A DNA stretch of 64,000 nt from Acidobacteriota bacterium (GCA_021778845.1 JAJYBU010000013.1:37284-101283); one strand, 5' to 3'. Shown: positions 1 to 9,272, counted from the first letter of the stretch. Made by a program: numbers and translations. Notes: a model not told the origin generated them from the sequence alone.

Positions 1-494
1 GCGGGCATATCCTCAAGTTCGAGATCGAGAGACGCGACCATGTAATGTGTGTCGGGGTCAGCGGGCCGGAGTGCGAGAGCCTTGCTGAAGGCGTCCAGAG
101 ACTGTTTTGGCTTGTTCTGGTTGCGATAGAGCAGACCGAGTGCGTACCAGGCGTGCGGGTCTTTGGGGTTGGCGCGCGCAGCGGCATTGAGGATCTGTTC
201 GGCCTCAGCTAAGCGCTGGAGATAGAGGAGCGCGATGCCTTCGTTGACTTGGGCGAGTGCAAGATGTGGGTCAGCCTGGGCAGCTTCCGCGAAGGTGGTT
301 GCAGCGCGATCGAGAAGTTGTTGGCCCATCAGCGCGGTACCGATATTGTTGAGGCGCGCAGCTTCGAATTCGGGAGTATGCGTTGGTACTGCAGGATGCT
401 GACCGGCTAGCTCAACGGTATACGCGGTGAACAAGCAGATGGCTAGTGCGGTGAGGCTGAGTCTGTTGGGAATGAGGTGCATAGTTGCTCGCAT
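1..494 (-). CDS. TPR-repeat exported protein (partial, C-terminus beyond left edge)
   Basis: The reading frame stays open from an ATG at 494 to the left edge, so the C-terminus is missing. Residues 5-32 look like a signal peptide (a hydrophobic stretch around LTALAICLFTAYTVELAGQ). After it come helical pairs with the TPR pattern, for example a unit containing DPHLALAQVNEGIALLYLQR and another containing PKDPHAWYALGLLYRNQNKP. The family mediates protein-protein contacts; no enzymatic motif is visible. It starts 17 bp after the aminotransferase stop and is probably the last gene reached by that operon. A second in-frame ATG lies at 482; neither start has a clear Shine-Dalgarno (SD) sequence. Confidence 0.75.
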   Translation of the reverse strand, partial: MRATMHLIPNRLSLTALAICLFTAYTVELAGQHPAVPTHTPEFEAARLNNIGTALMGQQLLDRAATTFAEAAQADPHLALAQVNEGIALLYLQRLAEAEQILNAAARANPKDPHAWYALGLLYRNQNKPKQSLDAFSKALALRPADPDTHYMVASLDLELEDMP

Positions 495-511
495 GGAGGA
501 TGCTGACTTGT

Positions 512-1651
512 TTAACTTATACGCTGGATCGCGAGCTTGAGAGCATCGCAGACAGTGGCGATCTGGGATTCATGGATACGATTGAAGAAGGGCAGCGCAA
601 TGGTTCGACCTGCAACAAATTCCGTGACCGGAAGAAATGCGCTTTGGAGTAAATAGGTATAGGCGGGTTGTAGATGGATCGGTGCGAAGTAGCACCCACA
701 ACCGATGCCGGCCTGCTCCAGGTTCTGAAGAATGAGGTCGCGGTCAGATGAGGTGAAGCTCTTGGCGAGGCGAACCACATAGACAAACCAGCTAATGCGA
801 GCGTTGCGAATCTCTAGCGATGGAAGAATGAGTTCCGTCACGGAGGCTAGCTCCCGGTGATAGTGCCGCGCGATTTGCTCACGTCGTGTGAGAATCTCCG
901 GAAGCCGTTTCATCTGGCCGATGCCTAGGGTGCAGGCGATCTCGGAGAGACGGTAGTTATAGCCAAGTTCGGTGTGTTGGAGCCAGGTATCGGAGGACGA
1001 ACGGCCTTGATTGCGGAGGCTGCGCATGTGTGCTGCGAGTTCGGCGCTACGAGTGACGATCACGCCGCCTTCGCCGGTGGTGATCTGTTTGTTGGGATAG
1101 AAGGCAAACACGGCAATGTCGCCAAACCCGCCGACTGCACGTATGCCGCTCGTGGTGCGGATGGTGCCGCCCAGGGCTTCGCAGGCGTCTTCTATAAGCG
1201 CAAGGTTGTTGCGTTTTGCGATGGCTGCGAGGGCGGGCATATCGGCTGGAACGCCGAAGGTGTGGACCGCAAGGATGGCGCGAGTGCGTCGTGTGATGGT
1301 TTGCTCGACGGCAGCAGGCGAGAGATTGAGGGTGATTGGATCGATGTCGACGAAAACGGGCGTTGCTCCCACGTAGCGAATGGCGTTGGCTGTCGCGATG
1401 AAAGTGAAGGATGGGACGATCACTTCGTGGGCTGGGCCGATGCCGAGTGCGAGCATGGCGAGATGTAGACCAGCGGTTCCGGAGCTCACGGCAACCGCGT
1501 GTTCGACGCCGGTGAGGTGCGTAAATGTTGCTTCGAACTCGGTCAGCCGAGGGCCAAGGCTGAGATGGGGAGAACGCAGGGTTGCAACAACAGCCTCGAT
1601 TTCAGGCTCGGTGATATCTGGCGACGAAAGGGGGATCTGGGGAATTTTCAT
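512..1651 (-). CDS. DegT/DnrJ/EryC1/StrS-family PLP-dependent sugar aminotransferase
   Basis: A fold-type I aminotransferase of about 379 residues, normal for the family, which transfers an amino group to a 4-keto nucleotide sugar. The PLP-binding lysine sits in FYPNKQITTGEGG near residue 188. Family landmarks AVSSGTAGLHLA, VPSFTFIATANA and the acidic pair in LIEDACEA are also present. The chosen ATG (1651) overlaps the stop of the upstream epimerase gene as ATGA, a translational-coupling signature; a TTG two codons earlier is less likely. With the 4,6-dehydratase and hydrolysing epimerase upstream it fits the amino-transfer step of a legionaminic- or bacillosamine-like sugar pathway. The exact substrate cannot be read from sequence. 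Confidence 0.9.
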   Translation of the reverse strand: MKIPQIPLSSPDITEPEIEAVVATLRSPHLSLGPRLTEFEATFTHLTGVEHAVAVSSGTAGLHLAMLALGIGPAHEVIVPSFTFIATANAIRYVGATPVFVDIDPITLNLSPAAVEQTITRRTRAILAVHTFGVPADMPALAAIAKRNNLALIEDACEALGGTIRTTSGIRAVGGFGDIAVFAFYPNKQITTGEGGVIVTRSAELAAHMRSLRNQGRSSSDTWLQHTELGYNYRLSEIACTLGIGQMKRLPEILTRREQIARHYHRELASVTELILPSLEIRNARISWFVYVVRLAKSFTSSDRDLILQNLEQAGIGCGCYFAPIHLQPAYTYLLQSAFLPVTEFVAGRTIALPFFNRIHESQIATVCDALKLAIQRIS

Positions 1652-2817
1652 CGCCAAAAAAGTTCCGTTGGAATGGGCTGAGCGCGCTTGCGGAGCAGAC
1701 CTTCTAGGGGCATCTTGATCAGGGTGTTGACGATGCGCTCGGCGGCGTGGCCGTCACCATATATGTTCTTCATGGAGCGCAGGCTCTTGAGGAAGTCGGG
1801 CTGGTGAGCCAGTTCGAGTTGAGCGCGGATGGAGTCGACGGTGGGATCGGCGTCGAGGATATTGGGACCGCGCTCGCGCCCCTGCTGACGCATGCCGACG
1901 TTGACGACGGGGCACGCGAAGGAGGCCGCCTCCATGATGCCACTGCTGGAGTTGCCAACGAGTGCGGTGGCCTCACGAAGCAGGCTCCAGTAGGTGATGG
2001 CAGGAAGATTGACGAAGAGATGTGCGTCTGGATGCGTGTCGCAGAAGGCCTGGATGCGAACCATCAGACCATGGCTACCAGCATCGGCGTTGGGAAAGCA
2101 AAAGATGATCTGGCTGGGGAGGGTTTCCAGTGCTGTGAACATCGCGTCGGCTTCGTCGGTGGAGTTCTTGAGGAGGGTAACGGGATGGTAGGCGACGACG
2201 GTGATTGTCCTCGCTAGAGTCGTGCGGAGTTCGTGCTCGAGTTGCTCGCGCGTGAGTAGCGTGCTCCGTCGGAGATGGTCCAGCGAAGGCGCTCCCGCGC
2301 GATGTACACGCCATGGTTCTTCGCCCATAGAGATGACCCGAGCGCGTGCAGTATCGGTGGAAGTGAAGTGAATGTGGGCCATCTTGGTAAGGGCATTGCG
2401 CACCGCGTCGTCGATTGCGCCTTCGCTAATCTCGCCGCCTTCGATGTGGGCCATGGGTATGCGCAGGGTTAGAGCGACGCTTGCAGGTGCAAGCATCTCG
2501 TATCGGTCTGCGATAAGCAGCAGAATATCGGGACGCATCTGAGCGAGCGTGTCGGTGAGGCCGAGCACCGCGAGGCCGAGGGTCTTGGCCATACCAACGT
2601 CACTGTCGGAGCTAAGGAGACATTCGATACAGGAGGCGATGTGGAAGCCGTCGCTCTCGATCTCGCGGATGGTCATGCCGTACTCGGGCGAAAGATGTGC
2701 GGCGAGGACGATGAGTTTGAGATCGACGTCGGGATGTGCGGCGAGATCTTTGAGAGGCCAGTAAAGGTGGCTGTAGTCAGCGCGGGAACTAGTGACTACG
2801 GCGATGGTTCGCTTCAT
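1648..2817 (-). CDS. UDP-N-acetylglucosamine 2-epimerase, hydrolysing type (NeuC/LegG-like)
   Basis: Begins MKRTIAVVTSSRADYSHLYW, the hallmark N-terminus of hydrolysing UDP-HexNAc 2-epimerases (NeuC, LegG), which release a free N-acetylmannosamine-type sugar from a UDP-sugar. The GT-B-like fold shows IADRYEMLAPA, HIEGGEISEGAIDDAVRN and the C-terminal nucleotide-binding LVGNSSSGIMEA. Length (389 aa) matches the family. It overlaps the dehydratase stop by 4 bp (ATGA) and its own stop overlaps the aminotransferase start, so the three genes form one coupled operon. In the known legionaminic acid route this enzyme acts after the dehydratase, aminotransferase and an acetyltransferase. No acetyltransferase, NeuB/LegI synthase or CMP-transferase gene is in this window. 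Confidence 0.88.
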   Translation of the reverse strand: MKRTIAVVTSSRADYSHLYWPLKDLAAHPDVDLKLIVLAAHLSPEYGMTIREIESDGFHIASCIECLLSSDSDVGMAKTLGLAVLGLTDTLAQMRPDILLLIADRYEMLAPASVALTLRIPMAHIEGGEISEGAIDDAVRNALTKMAHIHFTSTDTARARVISMGEEPWRVHRAGAPSLDHLRRSTLLTREQLEHELRTTLARTITVVAYHPVTLLKNSTDEADAMFTALETLPSQIIFCFPNADAGSHGLMVRIQAFCDTHPDAHLFVNLPAITYWSLLREATALVGNSSSGIMEAASFACPVVNVGMRQQGRERGPNILDADPTVDSIRAQLELAHQPDFLKSLRSMKNIYGDGHAAERIVNTLIKMPLEGLLRKRAQPIPTELFWR

Positions 2818-3956
2818 ACGAGCACTTCCGGAGAGGCTTCGAGATCGATGAGACTTGCGTCGATGTGAGCACTGGGCTGGTACTCAGGAACGAGCACGCG
2901 GACGGCGCGAATGAGTTGGCGCAGATTATGCTTTTGTGTGGCTTCGCGGAGGTCTGACAGCGCGGTGTAGAGTGTACTGGCGCAGGATGCAGGGCTCTTG
3001 ATGGCACGGAGAATGGAGCTATCGAGGGTGGATCGCGAAACCAGGCATTCACGGCTTGATAGTAAACATTCTGTTAGCTTATCCCCGGGACGCAGTCCGG
3101 TGAATTCGATGGCTGCCGTGCTCGCTTGAGCAAGAAGCAGATGTTGGGCGAGATCGAGGATGCGGACGGATGCAACTGGACCGGGAATGAGAACTGCGGG
3201 GCTGGATCGTGATTGGAGAGCGTCGAAGAGAGCTTCGATGGCGCGGTCCAGTGTGATGAAGTAGCGGTGGGCGTCGCGATGCGTGACGGTAAGCGGGCCG
3301 CCGCGCGCAATTTGATCGAGGAAGAGAGGAAGAACGCTGCCTTGCGACCCGATAACGTTGCAGAGGCGCACCGCGGTCATGTGGGTATCGCCTGAGTCGA
3401 GCGTGAGCAGGATGAGTTCGCCGATGCGCTTGGACGCGCCCATGATGCTGAGCGGATCGACCGCCTTGTCGGTGGAGACGAGGACGAACTGCTCGACGCC
3501 ATGAGAGATGGCGGCCTGAGTAAGTGCGAGCGTGCCGAGGGCGTTATTCTCGATGGCGGCAAAGGGATTCTGCTCCATCAATGGAACGTGTTTGAGGGCT
3601 GCGGCGTGGAAGATGATCTGCGGCTGATGCTTCTCTAGCAAGTGCGAGATCGCAGGTTGATTGGAGATGCTGGAGAGAAATGCGATGTGCCTGTGCGAGC
3701 CAGCTTCGTGGAGGCTGCGATCTACCTGGTAGAGGCCGTTTTCTGAAGTGTCAAGAAGGATGAGGCTGGCCGGCGCCGCAGCCCAGACTGCACGTGCTAA
3801 CGCAGATCCAATGGATCCACCTGCCCCTGTTATGAGGACTCGCTTGCCGGAGAGTTGTTTCGAAGCCCATCGGCTATCGCTGTCCTCGCACCGTGGGGCG
3901 ATGAAGTCCGCCAAGGAGTTTGTGCTGCGAGGGTACGTTGAAGCTGCGTTCTGCAT
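2814..3956 (-). CDS. UDP-GlcNAc 4,6-dehydratase, FlaA1/CapD/LegB type
   Basis: An extended short-chain dehydrogenase/reductase of the polysaccharide-biosynthesis CapD family. The NAD(P)-binding GAGGSIGS lies at residues 44-51, HAAALKHVPLME near 118-129, STDKAVDP at 161-168 and MGASKR at 172-177. The Met in place of the usual SDR catalytic Tyr is characteristic of the FlaA1/PseB/LegB/WbpM subfamily. It lacks the long membrane N-terminus of full CapD/WbpM proteins, so it is the soluble short form. The product would be a UDP-4-keto-6-deoxy sugar for the downstream aminotransferase. It is the first gene of the operon; about 330 bp of non-coding DNA lie upstream. Confidence 0.9.
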   Translation of the reverse strand: MQNAASTYPRSTNSLADFIAPRCEDSDSRWASKQLSGKRVLITGAGGSIGSALARAVWAAAPASLILLDTSENGLYQVDRSLHEAGSHRHIAFLSSISNQPAISHLLEKHQPQIIFHAAALKHVPLMEQNPFAAIENNALGTLALTQAAISHGVEQFVLVSTDKAVDPLSIMGASKRIGELILLTLDSGDTHMTAVRLCNVIGSQGSVLPLFLDQIARGGPLTVTHRDAHRYFITLDRAIEALFDALQSRSSPAVLIPGPVASVRILDLAQHLLLAQASTAAIEFTGLRPGDKLTECLLSSRECLVSRSTLDSSILRAIKSPASCASTLYTALSDLREATQKHNLRQLIRAVRVLVPEYQPSAHIDASLIDLEASPEVLV

Positions 3957-4287
3957 GGCATATCCAGTCTAGAGGCTCTGTCGCGGGATCGTACAATCGG
4001 TTCCCACTAAGGCCGCCTCGGCGTACATCTCGTCGATCGATCTCTGGCGACCGTACTGCAGGGTGCACCAAGCCATCATCGGAAGCTCCAAACAATTATT
4101 CCGTCGACATTGCTCTCACGCGTGTCTTTGAGGACGTTGCAACACGTAGAAACCCATTTCAGGGTTAGCATCGTGAGTCATTACACTGTTACTTTGCAGC
4201 ATGCTTCTGACGGTGAGACCGCATCAGCCCGCTCTTTGCTGGAAGTGTCACCGCCGGTTTTCCTAATGCCGGGCTCGATTTCTCTGG
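3957..4287. other. Intergenic region between two minus-strand operons
   Basis: About 330 bp with no convincing reading frame. It must hold the end of the ten-gene operon and the promoter of the nucleotide-sugar operon. I see no strong T-tailed hairpin and no confident -35/-10 pair. Confidence 0.5.
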
Positions 4288-4926
4288 CTACACTCCCAGC
4301 TTTGCTAGAACTTCAGATGGACAGCCCTGCCACTGATTCTGCGGTTCGTTGCCCACATAGGGCAGGCTATGAATTCCCATCTGGCTCGTATAGAAGCCAC
4401 TGAGCACCAGATCGCGCATCTGGCTGAAGAACGCAACGCCCACAGCGTTGCTCGGTGTGGCTTTCTCTGGGTAGGCAATGCGGTCGAGCATCTCCCGTTG
4501 CCAATCCTCCGTGCTGCCGACAAACTCCTTCTGACAGCCACGCTTGCATTCAGTATCCAGCCACGCTAACCCTGCACGAATCTCCGCGAGAAGACCACCA
4601 CCCTCAAACGCAAGCCAGTCGTCGATAAACTCGGGCACGCCCGCATCGTTAGCGCTACCCGACGTCTCATCCGCTGGCACTATCCAATCGCATAGTACGC
4701 AAACTGTCTTCCACTCGTGCAGCGTAAGAACCCTGAGTCGCCACGTGTCTGGATCTCCGGTTGCCAGGGCCACTCCCGTGGGAGAACCCGGAAAGCTTAT
4801 GCCGATCTGCGCCGCTAGCGCAGACAGCGGCATCAGCTCCATCATCGGTAGAACCATCATCATCTTCAACATCGAGCGTCGGTGAAAACGTAGCGTTCGG
4901 TTCGGGAGAACTGCTTCTTCTTCCAT
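4288..4926 (-). CDS. Gluconate 2-dehydrogenase subunit 3 family protein (GMC partner)
   Basis: A small subunit of the membrane-associated, multi-subunit GMC dehydrogenases. The family segment is visible as LHEWKTVCVLCDWIVPADET followed by AGVPEFIDDWL. The N-terminus carries RRSMLKMMMVLPMMELMPL, a twin-arginine plus hydrophobic stretch that resembles a Tat signal. In characterised dehydrogenases this subunit is needed for maturation and export of the flavoprotein. The start at 4926 has an AGAGAGG ribosome-binding site; a longer frame back to 5025 would run into the GMC gene and is less likely. It lies 47 bp after the GMC stop and is the last gene of the operon. The usual third subunit, a multi-heme cytochrome c, is absent. 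Confidence 0.85.
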   Translation of the reverse strand: MEEEAVLPNRTLRFHRRSMLKMMMVLPMMELMPLSALAAQIGISFPGSPTGVALATGDPDTWRLRVLTLHEWKTVCVLCDWIVPADETSGSANDAGVPEFIDDWLAFEGGGLLAEIRAGLAWLDTECKRGCQKEFVGSTEDWQREMLDRIAYPEKATPSNAVGVAFFSQMRDLVLSGFYTSQMGIHSLPYVGNEPQNQWQGCPSEVLAKLGV

Positions 4927-4973
4927 AATGCCTCTCTTGGTTGTTATCGGAGCCAGAGCCAATGCCGCCTCCT

Positions 4974-6683
4974 CTATGTGCGCTGCGCCTGCATTTGCGT
5001 TGCGATGTGTTCGGAGGTGCGCCATGCAAGCGCCAAAATTGTCAGTGTCGGATTTTTGTCTGCGAGGCTGACAAACGGGGATCCATCCGCGACAAAAAGA
5101 TTTTTACAATCCCATGCCTGGCAATGAGGGTTCAGTACCGATGTCTTCGGGTCGCTCCCCATACGCGCGCCGCCAACCTCGTGAATGCCTTGGCCACCAT
5201 CGGATATTCCCCAGCGTTGCTCCGCACCATAGGACTCAATCACCTTGCCGCCAGCGGCCGTCACAATTTGCTGAAAGGTCTCCTGCATGTGCCGAGCCAT
5301 CAGGATCTCGTCCTCGCTCCACTGGAAGTGAAACTTCAGCACCGGAATCCCCCACTGGTCTACGGCCTTCTCGTCGATCTCGCAATAACTCTGCTCATTC
5401 GGAATCATCTCGCCTCGCCCATGAAAACTCACGAACGCCCCATAGAGTTTACGGCTCTTTCTCTTTAATTCCACTCCGTATCCGCCGCCCAAGAGCCCCT
5501 CTGCTCCACTCAGCAGCCCCGGCGCGGGCATCCCGCTGCGTCCCCCACTAATCTCAATGTGATAGCCGCGTGAGAAGGGGAGTTCGCCTTGCGCCTGTTC
5601 CTTGTACTTCCACCACGGCATGAAAAGATGCATACCGCCCACACCGTCTTCGTTGTGGACCGGCAGATCCATCAGCGCAGGCAAGCATCCCGTCACGTCC
5701 GACATTACGGTATCCATCAGGTATTTTCCGACCAGCCCGCTGGAGTTTGCCAATCCGTTCGGGTAGCGCTCGCTGCGCGAATTCAGCAGTAGTCGCACCG
5801 TTTCGCAGGCGCTCGCCGCAAGAACAACTGCCTTGCCGTCTACCTCTACCGTTTCGCCAGACTTCTTGTCGATATACGAAACACCGGTAGCCAGCCCATC
5901 CGGCGAGGTCCGTACCTTGGATACCATCGCATTGCAGCGGATCACCAGATTGCCGGTAAGCAGCGCCGGATACAGTAGGACGGCAGGCGACGAGAAGTTC
6001 GATCCCATACGGCAGCCGCGCTGGCACTGTGCAACATAATGACACGCAGGTCGCTCGCCCTTCGGCCGAGTGAGAATCGCCAACCGCGAGGGTATACACG
6101 GAATCTTCAATGCACCACACGCCTTCTGCACCAATCGCTCATAACAGCGTGGAGCCGGAGGGGGCTGATACCTTCCGTCAGGAAGATTCTCCATGCCTTC
6201 CATTGAGCCAAACACGCCGATCAAATCTTCTGTCCGGTCGTAATATGGAGCTAATTCCTCGTAGCTGATCGGCCAGTCGAAGCCCTTTCCGTCGCGGCTG
6301 CGCGGCTTGAAATCGTAAGGTCCGTTGCGCAGAGAAATACGCCCCCATGTATTAGTGCGGCCCCCAAGCATCCGCGACCGATACCACTTCCAGTCGGTTC
6401 CCGCAGCGCAGGTATACGGCTCGCCTTCGACCTTCCACCCTCCCACTGCCGCATCGAATCCACCCGAAGGATGCGTGTTGTTCATTGCTCCGCGATGCGG
6501 TGCGTCATACCCCCACTGTAGCCATTTGGAATCCTTGGAAGTGTCATACCAGTCGCCCGCCTCCAGCAGCAGGCACTTCATGCCCACCTTGGCCAGTTGA
6601 TACGCGGCCATCCCCCCACCAGCTCCAGAGCCTACGATGATCACATCGTATCCTTCATCATTTGCAAAATCGGCATCGCTCAT
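4974..6683 (-). CDS. GMC-family FAD oxidoreductase
   Basis: A glucose-methanol-choline flavoprotein of 569 residues. FAD binding is shown by DVIIVGSGAGGGMAAYQLA (GxGxxG at 18-23) and the ribose-binding LLLEAGDWYD. The C-terminal signature includes HEVGGARMGSD, with a likely catalytic His, and LFVADGSPFVSLADKNPTLT. It resembles large subunits of gluconate/2-ketogluconate or sugar-alcohol dehydrogenases that pair with the subunit-3 protein encoded just downstream. It has no signal peptide of its own, consistent with co-export on the partner's Tat signal (inference). The start has a GGAGGTGAAGGA ribosome-binding region and overlaps the preceding gene by 4 bp (ATGA). The substrate is unknown; electrons might pass to the heme proteins of the same operon. 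Confidence 0.92.
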   Translation of the reverse strand: MSDADFANDEGYDVIIVGSGAGGGMAAYQLAKVGMKCLLLEAGDWYDTSKDSKWLQWGYDAPHRGAMNNTHPSGGFDAAVGGWKVEGEPYTCAAGTDWKWYRSRMLGGRTNTWGRISLRNGPYDFKPRSRDGKGFDWPISYEELAPYYDRTEDLIGVFGSMEGMENLPDGRYQPPPAPRCYERLVQKACGALKIPCIPSRLAILTRPKGERPACHYVAQCQRGCRMGSNFSSPAVLLYPALLTGNLVIRCNAMVSKVRTSPDGLATGVSYIDKKSGETVEVDGKAVVLAASACETVRLLLNSRSERYPNGLANSSGLVGKYLMDTVMSDVTGCLPALMDLPVHNEDGVGGMHLFMPWWKYKEQAQGELPFSRGYHIEISGGRSGMPAPGLLSGAEGLLGGGYGVELKRKSRKLYGAFVSFHGRGEMIPNEQSYCEIDEKAVDQWGIPVLKFHFQWSEDEILMARHMQETFQQIVTAAGGKVIESYGAEQRWGISDGGQGIHEVGGARMGSDPKTSVLNPHCQAWDCKNLFVADGSPFVSLADKNPTLTILALAWRTSEHIATQMQAQRT

Positions 6684-7912
6684 TCCTTCACCTCCGTCAT
6701 CCGCACCAAATGCAGAGCTGCTCGGTCATTACCTTCGTGGTCGAAGGAGATTCGTCCGGAAGCTCCGTTGAAATTTTGTACCCCGACCAACACATCACGT
6801 ACTCGCGCACGATTGGCTCCTGCAATGTGTACGGCTCGCACAGTGACCGCTACCGCGTCATACGTCTCGGCTGCGACTGCGCTCGGAAATATTCCCGTCG
6901 CTTGCCGGTAACGCATCGCGAAACGCTGCCTCACAACCGTATCCTCACCACCTGCGGCGACAGTCCAAACTTCGGGCACACTTGGACCACCCTCAGTAGT
7001 GCTCGTCATTCCGGAGCCTGTCTGCGCTGCTTGCTGCGAGAGGAAGTACGGCTCCTTTACCCTTGCACGTTTCAGCGCATGCAGCAGACGTCTCGCCGTC
7101 TCCGCCCCGGTCCAGATCACTACAGCCTGTGGCGATACTGCCTGAATTCGCCTCATGACAGGTTGGAAATCCATGCTCAGCGGATCCAGCGCGACGCCAT
7201 CAGGCGGACCAACTCCAAGCTCTCCCGCTGCCTGGTCCATTGCTTCGATGCCGCGCCGCCCGTCATGATCCTGCTCCGTGATCAGGAGCACCGTCTTCAG
7301 CCCCTTGTCGCGGTAGATACCCTGCGCTATCGCCCGTGCTTCCGCAACATCGCTCGCGCCCATTCGGAAGATCCATGGTATGTCGATCTGTGTTGTCGTC
7401 GAATCGGCTGATAGCGTGAGCACGGGCACACCCATTCTGTTGCCCACCTGCTCGGTCAAATGTGTATCCACTCCGCTCGTTGACGTAATCACGGCGACAG
7501 CATCATCATCAAGAATCAGATGGATCACCGTGTCCGAAACTATACCCCACGATGGCCCGCTCTCATCCTGAATGTCCAGCACGACGCGCCGTCCACGAGG
7601 TAACACATTGCCACCGGCGTCCTGTAGCGCCATCTCGGCCGCCGAAACCATCGCGTCTCCTTCTGGCTTCTCCACACCGTGTAGCGGTACCAGCAGACCG
7701 ATGTTGATAACCGATCCGGTCAAATCGTTGATCGTGTCCCGCCCAGGCCCCGCATAGCTCTCGCCCTCGGTCGCGATGGAGGCGTACGGAATCGGTGCAC
7801 TGTTCCGGCTCTGCGCTCTCGCTCCCAACAAGAGAGAAGCCACAGCCACCGAGCACACGCTCACCAGCTTCCATCCCCACCTCCTCAGCAGCTCATCGCG
7901 TATATGCCGCAC
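6680..7912 (-). CDS. ABC-type branched-chain amino acid-like substrate-binding protein (Peripla_BP_6)
   Basis: A type I periplasmic binding protein. After a signal peptide (VSVCSVAVASLLLGARAQ) it shows the LivJ-like start VINIGLLVPLHGVEKPEGDA, then AAEMALQDAGG, AVITSTSGVDTHL and the second-domain YDAVAVTVRAVHIAG. Starts at GTG 7912 with a GGAAGGT ribosome-binding site and overlaps the end of the upstream paralogue by 20 bp; its stop overlaps the GMC start as ATGA. No permease or ATPase gene is nearby, so transport is unlikely. Comparable lone binding proteins are known in PQQ-dependent alcohol dehydrogenase operons, where they are thought to serve the periplasmic enzyme. The same role here is inference. 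Confidence 0.85.
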   Translation of the reverse strand: MRHIRDELLRRWGWKLVSVCSVAVASLLLGARAQSRNSAPIPYASIATEGESYAGPGRDTINDLTGSVINIGLLVPLHGVEKPEGDAMVSAAEMALQDAGGNVLPRGRRVVLDIQDESGPSWGIVSDTVIHLILDDDAVAVITSTSGVDTHLTEQVGNRMGVPVLTLSADSTTTQIDIPWIFRMGASDVAEARAIAQGIYRDKGLKTVLLITEQDHDGRRGIEAMDQAAGELGVGPPDGVALDPLSMDFQPVMRRIQAVSPQAVVIWTGAETARRLLHALKRARVKEPYFLSQQAAQTGSGMTSTTEGGPSVPEVWTVAAGGEDTVVRQRFAMRYRQATGIFPSAVAAETYDAVAVTVRAVHIAGANRARVRDVLVGVQNFNGASGRISFDHEGNDRAALHLVRMTEVKE

Positions 7913-9272
7913 GTGTTACCTTCCAATCGGTGCGCTGCTCAGGCCAATACACAAACTTTCCGTCACGAATCTCCGCAAACGTCACAGGCGCAATGTTATT
8001 CAGCGTGTAATCGAAATACGCATTGCCCCCGACCCCAACATAGCCCTTCATCTCGTACTCGCGCAGGGCATCCATGATCCGCCCACGATTGAGTCCCGCC
8101 TTGTTGATTGCGGCCATCAGCATGGTGGTGCCATCGTACGCATACGCTGCATACGCATCCGGTTCCGCATGAAAGCGGTCCATATATCGTTGCCGGAAGG
8201 TCTGCCACCGTGGATCGCTTCGTGTCGGATCGGTGGCGCTGACCGTGACCAGACCCTCCGCCGCCGCACCAGCGATCTTCACCACATCCGGATAGCAGAT
8301 CCGACTGCTGCCAAACACCGGTTCTTGCATACCCAGTGAGCGCATTTGCTTCAAAACGAGGCCAGCTTGTGCTGCGTTACCCCAAATCACCAGGCCATCG
8401 ATTCTGGAAGCCTCGAGCGTGTGCAGTTGCGAGGAGAAATCTTTTGTGCTCGCTGCATACCAGACCTCCACAACTGGCTGATGGCCAATACGCCGCGCCG
8501 TGTCGGCAAATACCTCCTTGCCCGCTCGCCCATAGCGGTTATTGACCTGCAGGATACCGATCCGCTTTAACTTGCGTTGTAAAAAAATGTAGTCAGCCAG
8601 CGCATAACCCTGCTGCCGGTCGTCCGGAAAGTTATGCATCAGCCAGGGGATCGCAGTCTCGGTAACGGTGGGATCGTTCGTCGCAGTATCCATAATGGGC
8701 ATTTCTAGCTTCAGTGTCGCGCGCAGTTCGATGTGCGTCGATGAGGAATCGACCGAGCCAATCATGGCCCACGCCTGATCCTGAAACCGCATATCCACGA
8801 TCGCCATAGACGACGCTCCCCACAGCGGCAGGTCGTCATGCACCTTCAGCGCAAACGGCTTCCCCTTATAGCCGCCGTTCGAATTGCCATCGTCGACCGC
8901 CAACTGCGCACCATGAAGCATCGGTATTCCATAGAGAGAATCTTCATTCTCTGCATCCAGCGGCCCTAGAAACCCCAGATTGATCGCTGTCAGTGTTGCT
9001 AAGTCTCCGTCCGGTTCACTCCGTGCCGCACCGTCGTACTCCAAACTGTTCGGCTCCACATACCACTCTTGGTAAGGCTTCTTAAACCCCGCATACGGCG
9101 CCGCTGCTGGAGGCATATTAGCGTAAGGCATCGCCTTTCCCTCTGTAACACTCGACGGCCCAAACGGCTGCACAGTCGAGCTCTGCGCGCCGCTCATCTG
9201 AGCATTCGCACATGCCGCCAGCGCACCGCATACAGTCAGCAGCATAATCGCGACACCGCTTCGAGTTTTCAT
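7893..9272 (-). CDS. ABC-type substrate-binding protein, putative lipoprotein (Peripla_BP_6)
   Basis: A second type I binding protein of about 459 residues. The N-terminus MKTRSGVAIMLLTVCGALAA is followed by Cys21, giving a lipobox-like LAAC, so it may be a lipoprotein. Binding-protein landmarks are LGFLGPLDAENEDS, GAQLAVDDGNSNGG, GSVDSSSTHIEL and YAAYAYDGTTMLMAAINKAG. It is related to the next gene in the operon and also lacks an associated permease. The start at 9272 was chosen for its AGGAGGA ribosome-binding site and clean signal peptide; a longer frame to 9338 would overlap the DAHP synthase gene. The ligand is unknown. Confidence 0.85.
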   Translation of the reverse strand: MKTRSGVAIMLLTVCGALAACANAQMSGAQSSTVQPFGPSSVTEGKAMPYANMPPAAAPYAGFKKPYQEWYVEPNSLEYDGAARSEPDGDLATLTAINLGFLGPLDAENEDSLYGIPMLHGAQLAVDDGNSNGGYKGKPFALKVHDDLPLWGASSMAIVDMRFQDQAWAMIGSVDSSSTHIELRATLKLEMPIMDTATNDPTVTETAIPWLMHNFPDDRQQGYALADYIFLQRKLKRIGILQVNNRYGRAGKEVFADTARRIGHQPVVEVWYAASTKDFSSQLHTLEASRIDGLVIWGNAAQAGLVLKQMRSLGMQEPVFGSSRICYPDVVKIAGAAAEGLVTVSATDPTRSDPRWQTFRQRYMDRFHAEPDAYAAYAYDGTTMLMAAINKAGLNRGRIMDALREYEMKGYVGVGGNAYFDYTLNNIAPVTFAEIRDGKFVYWPEQRTDWKVTRAAYTR

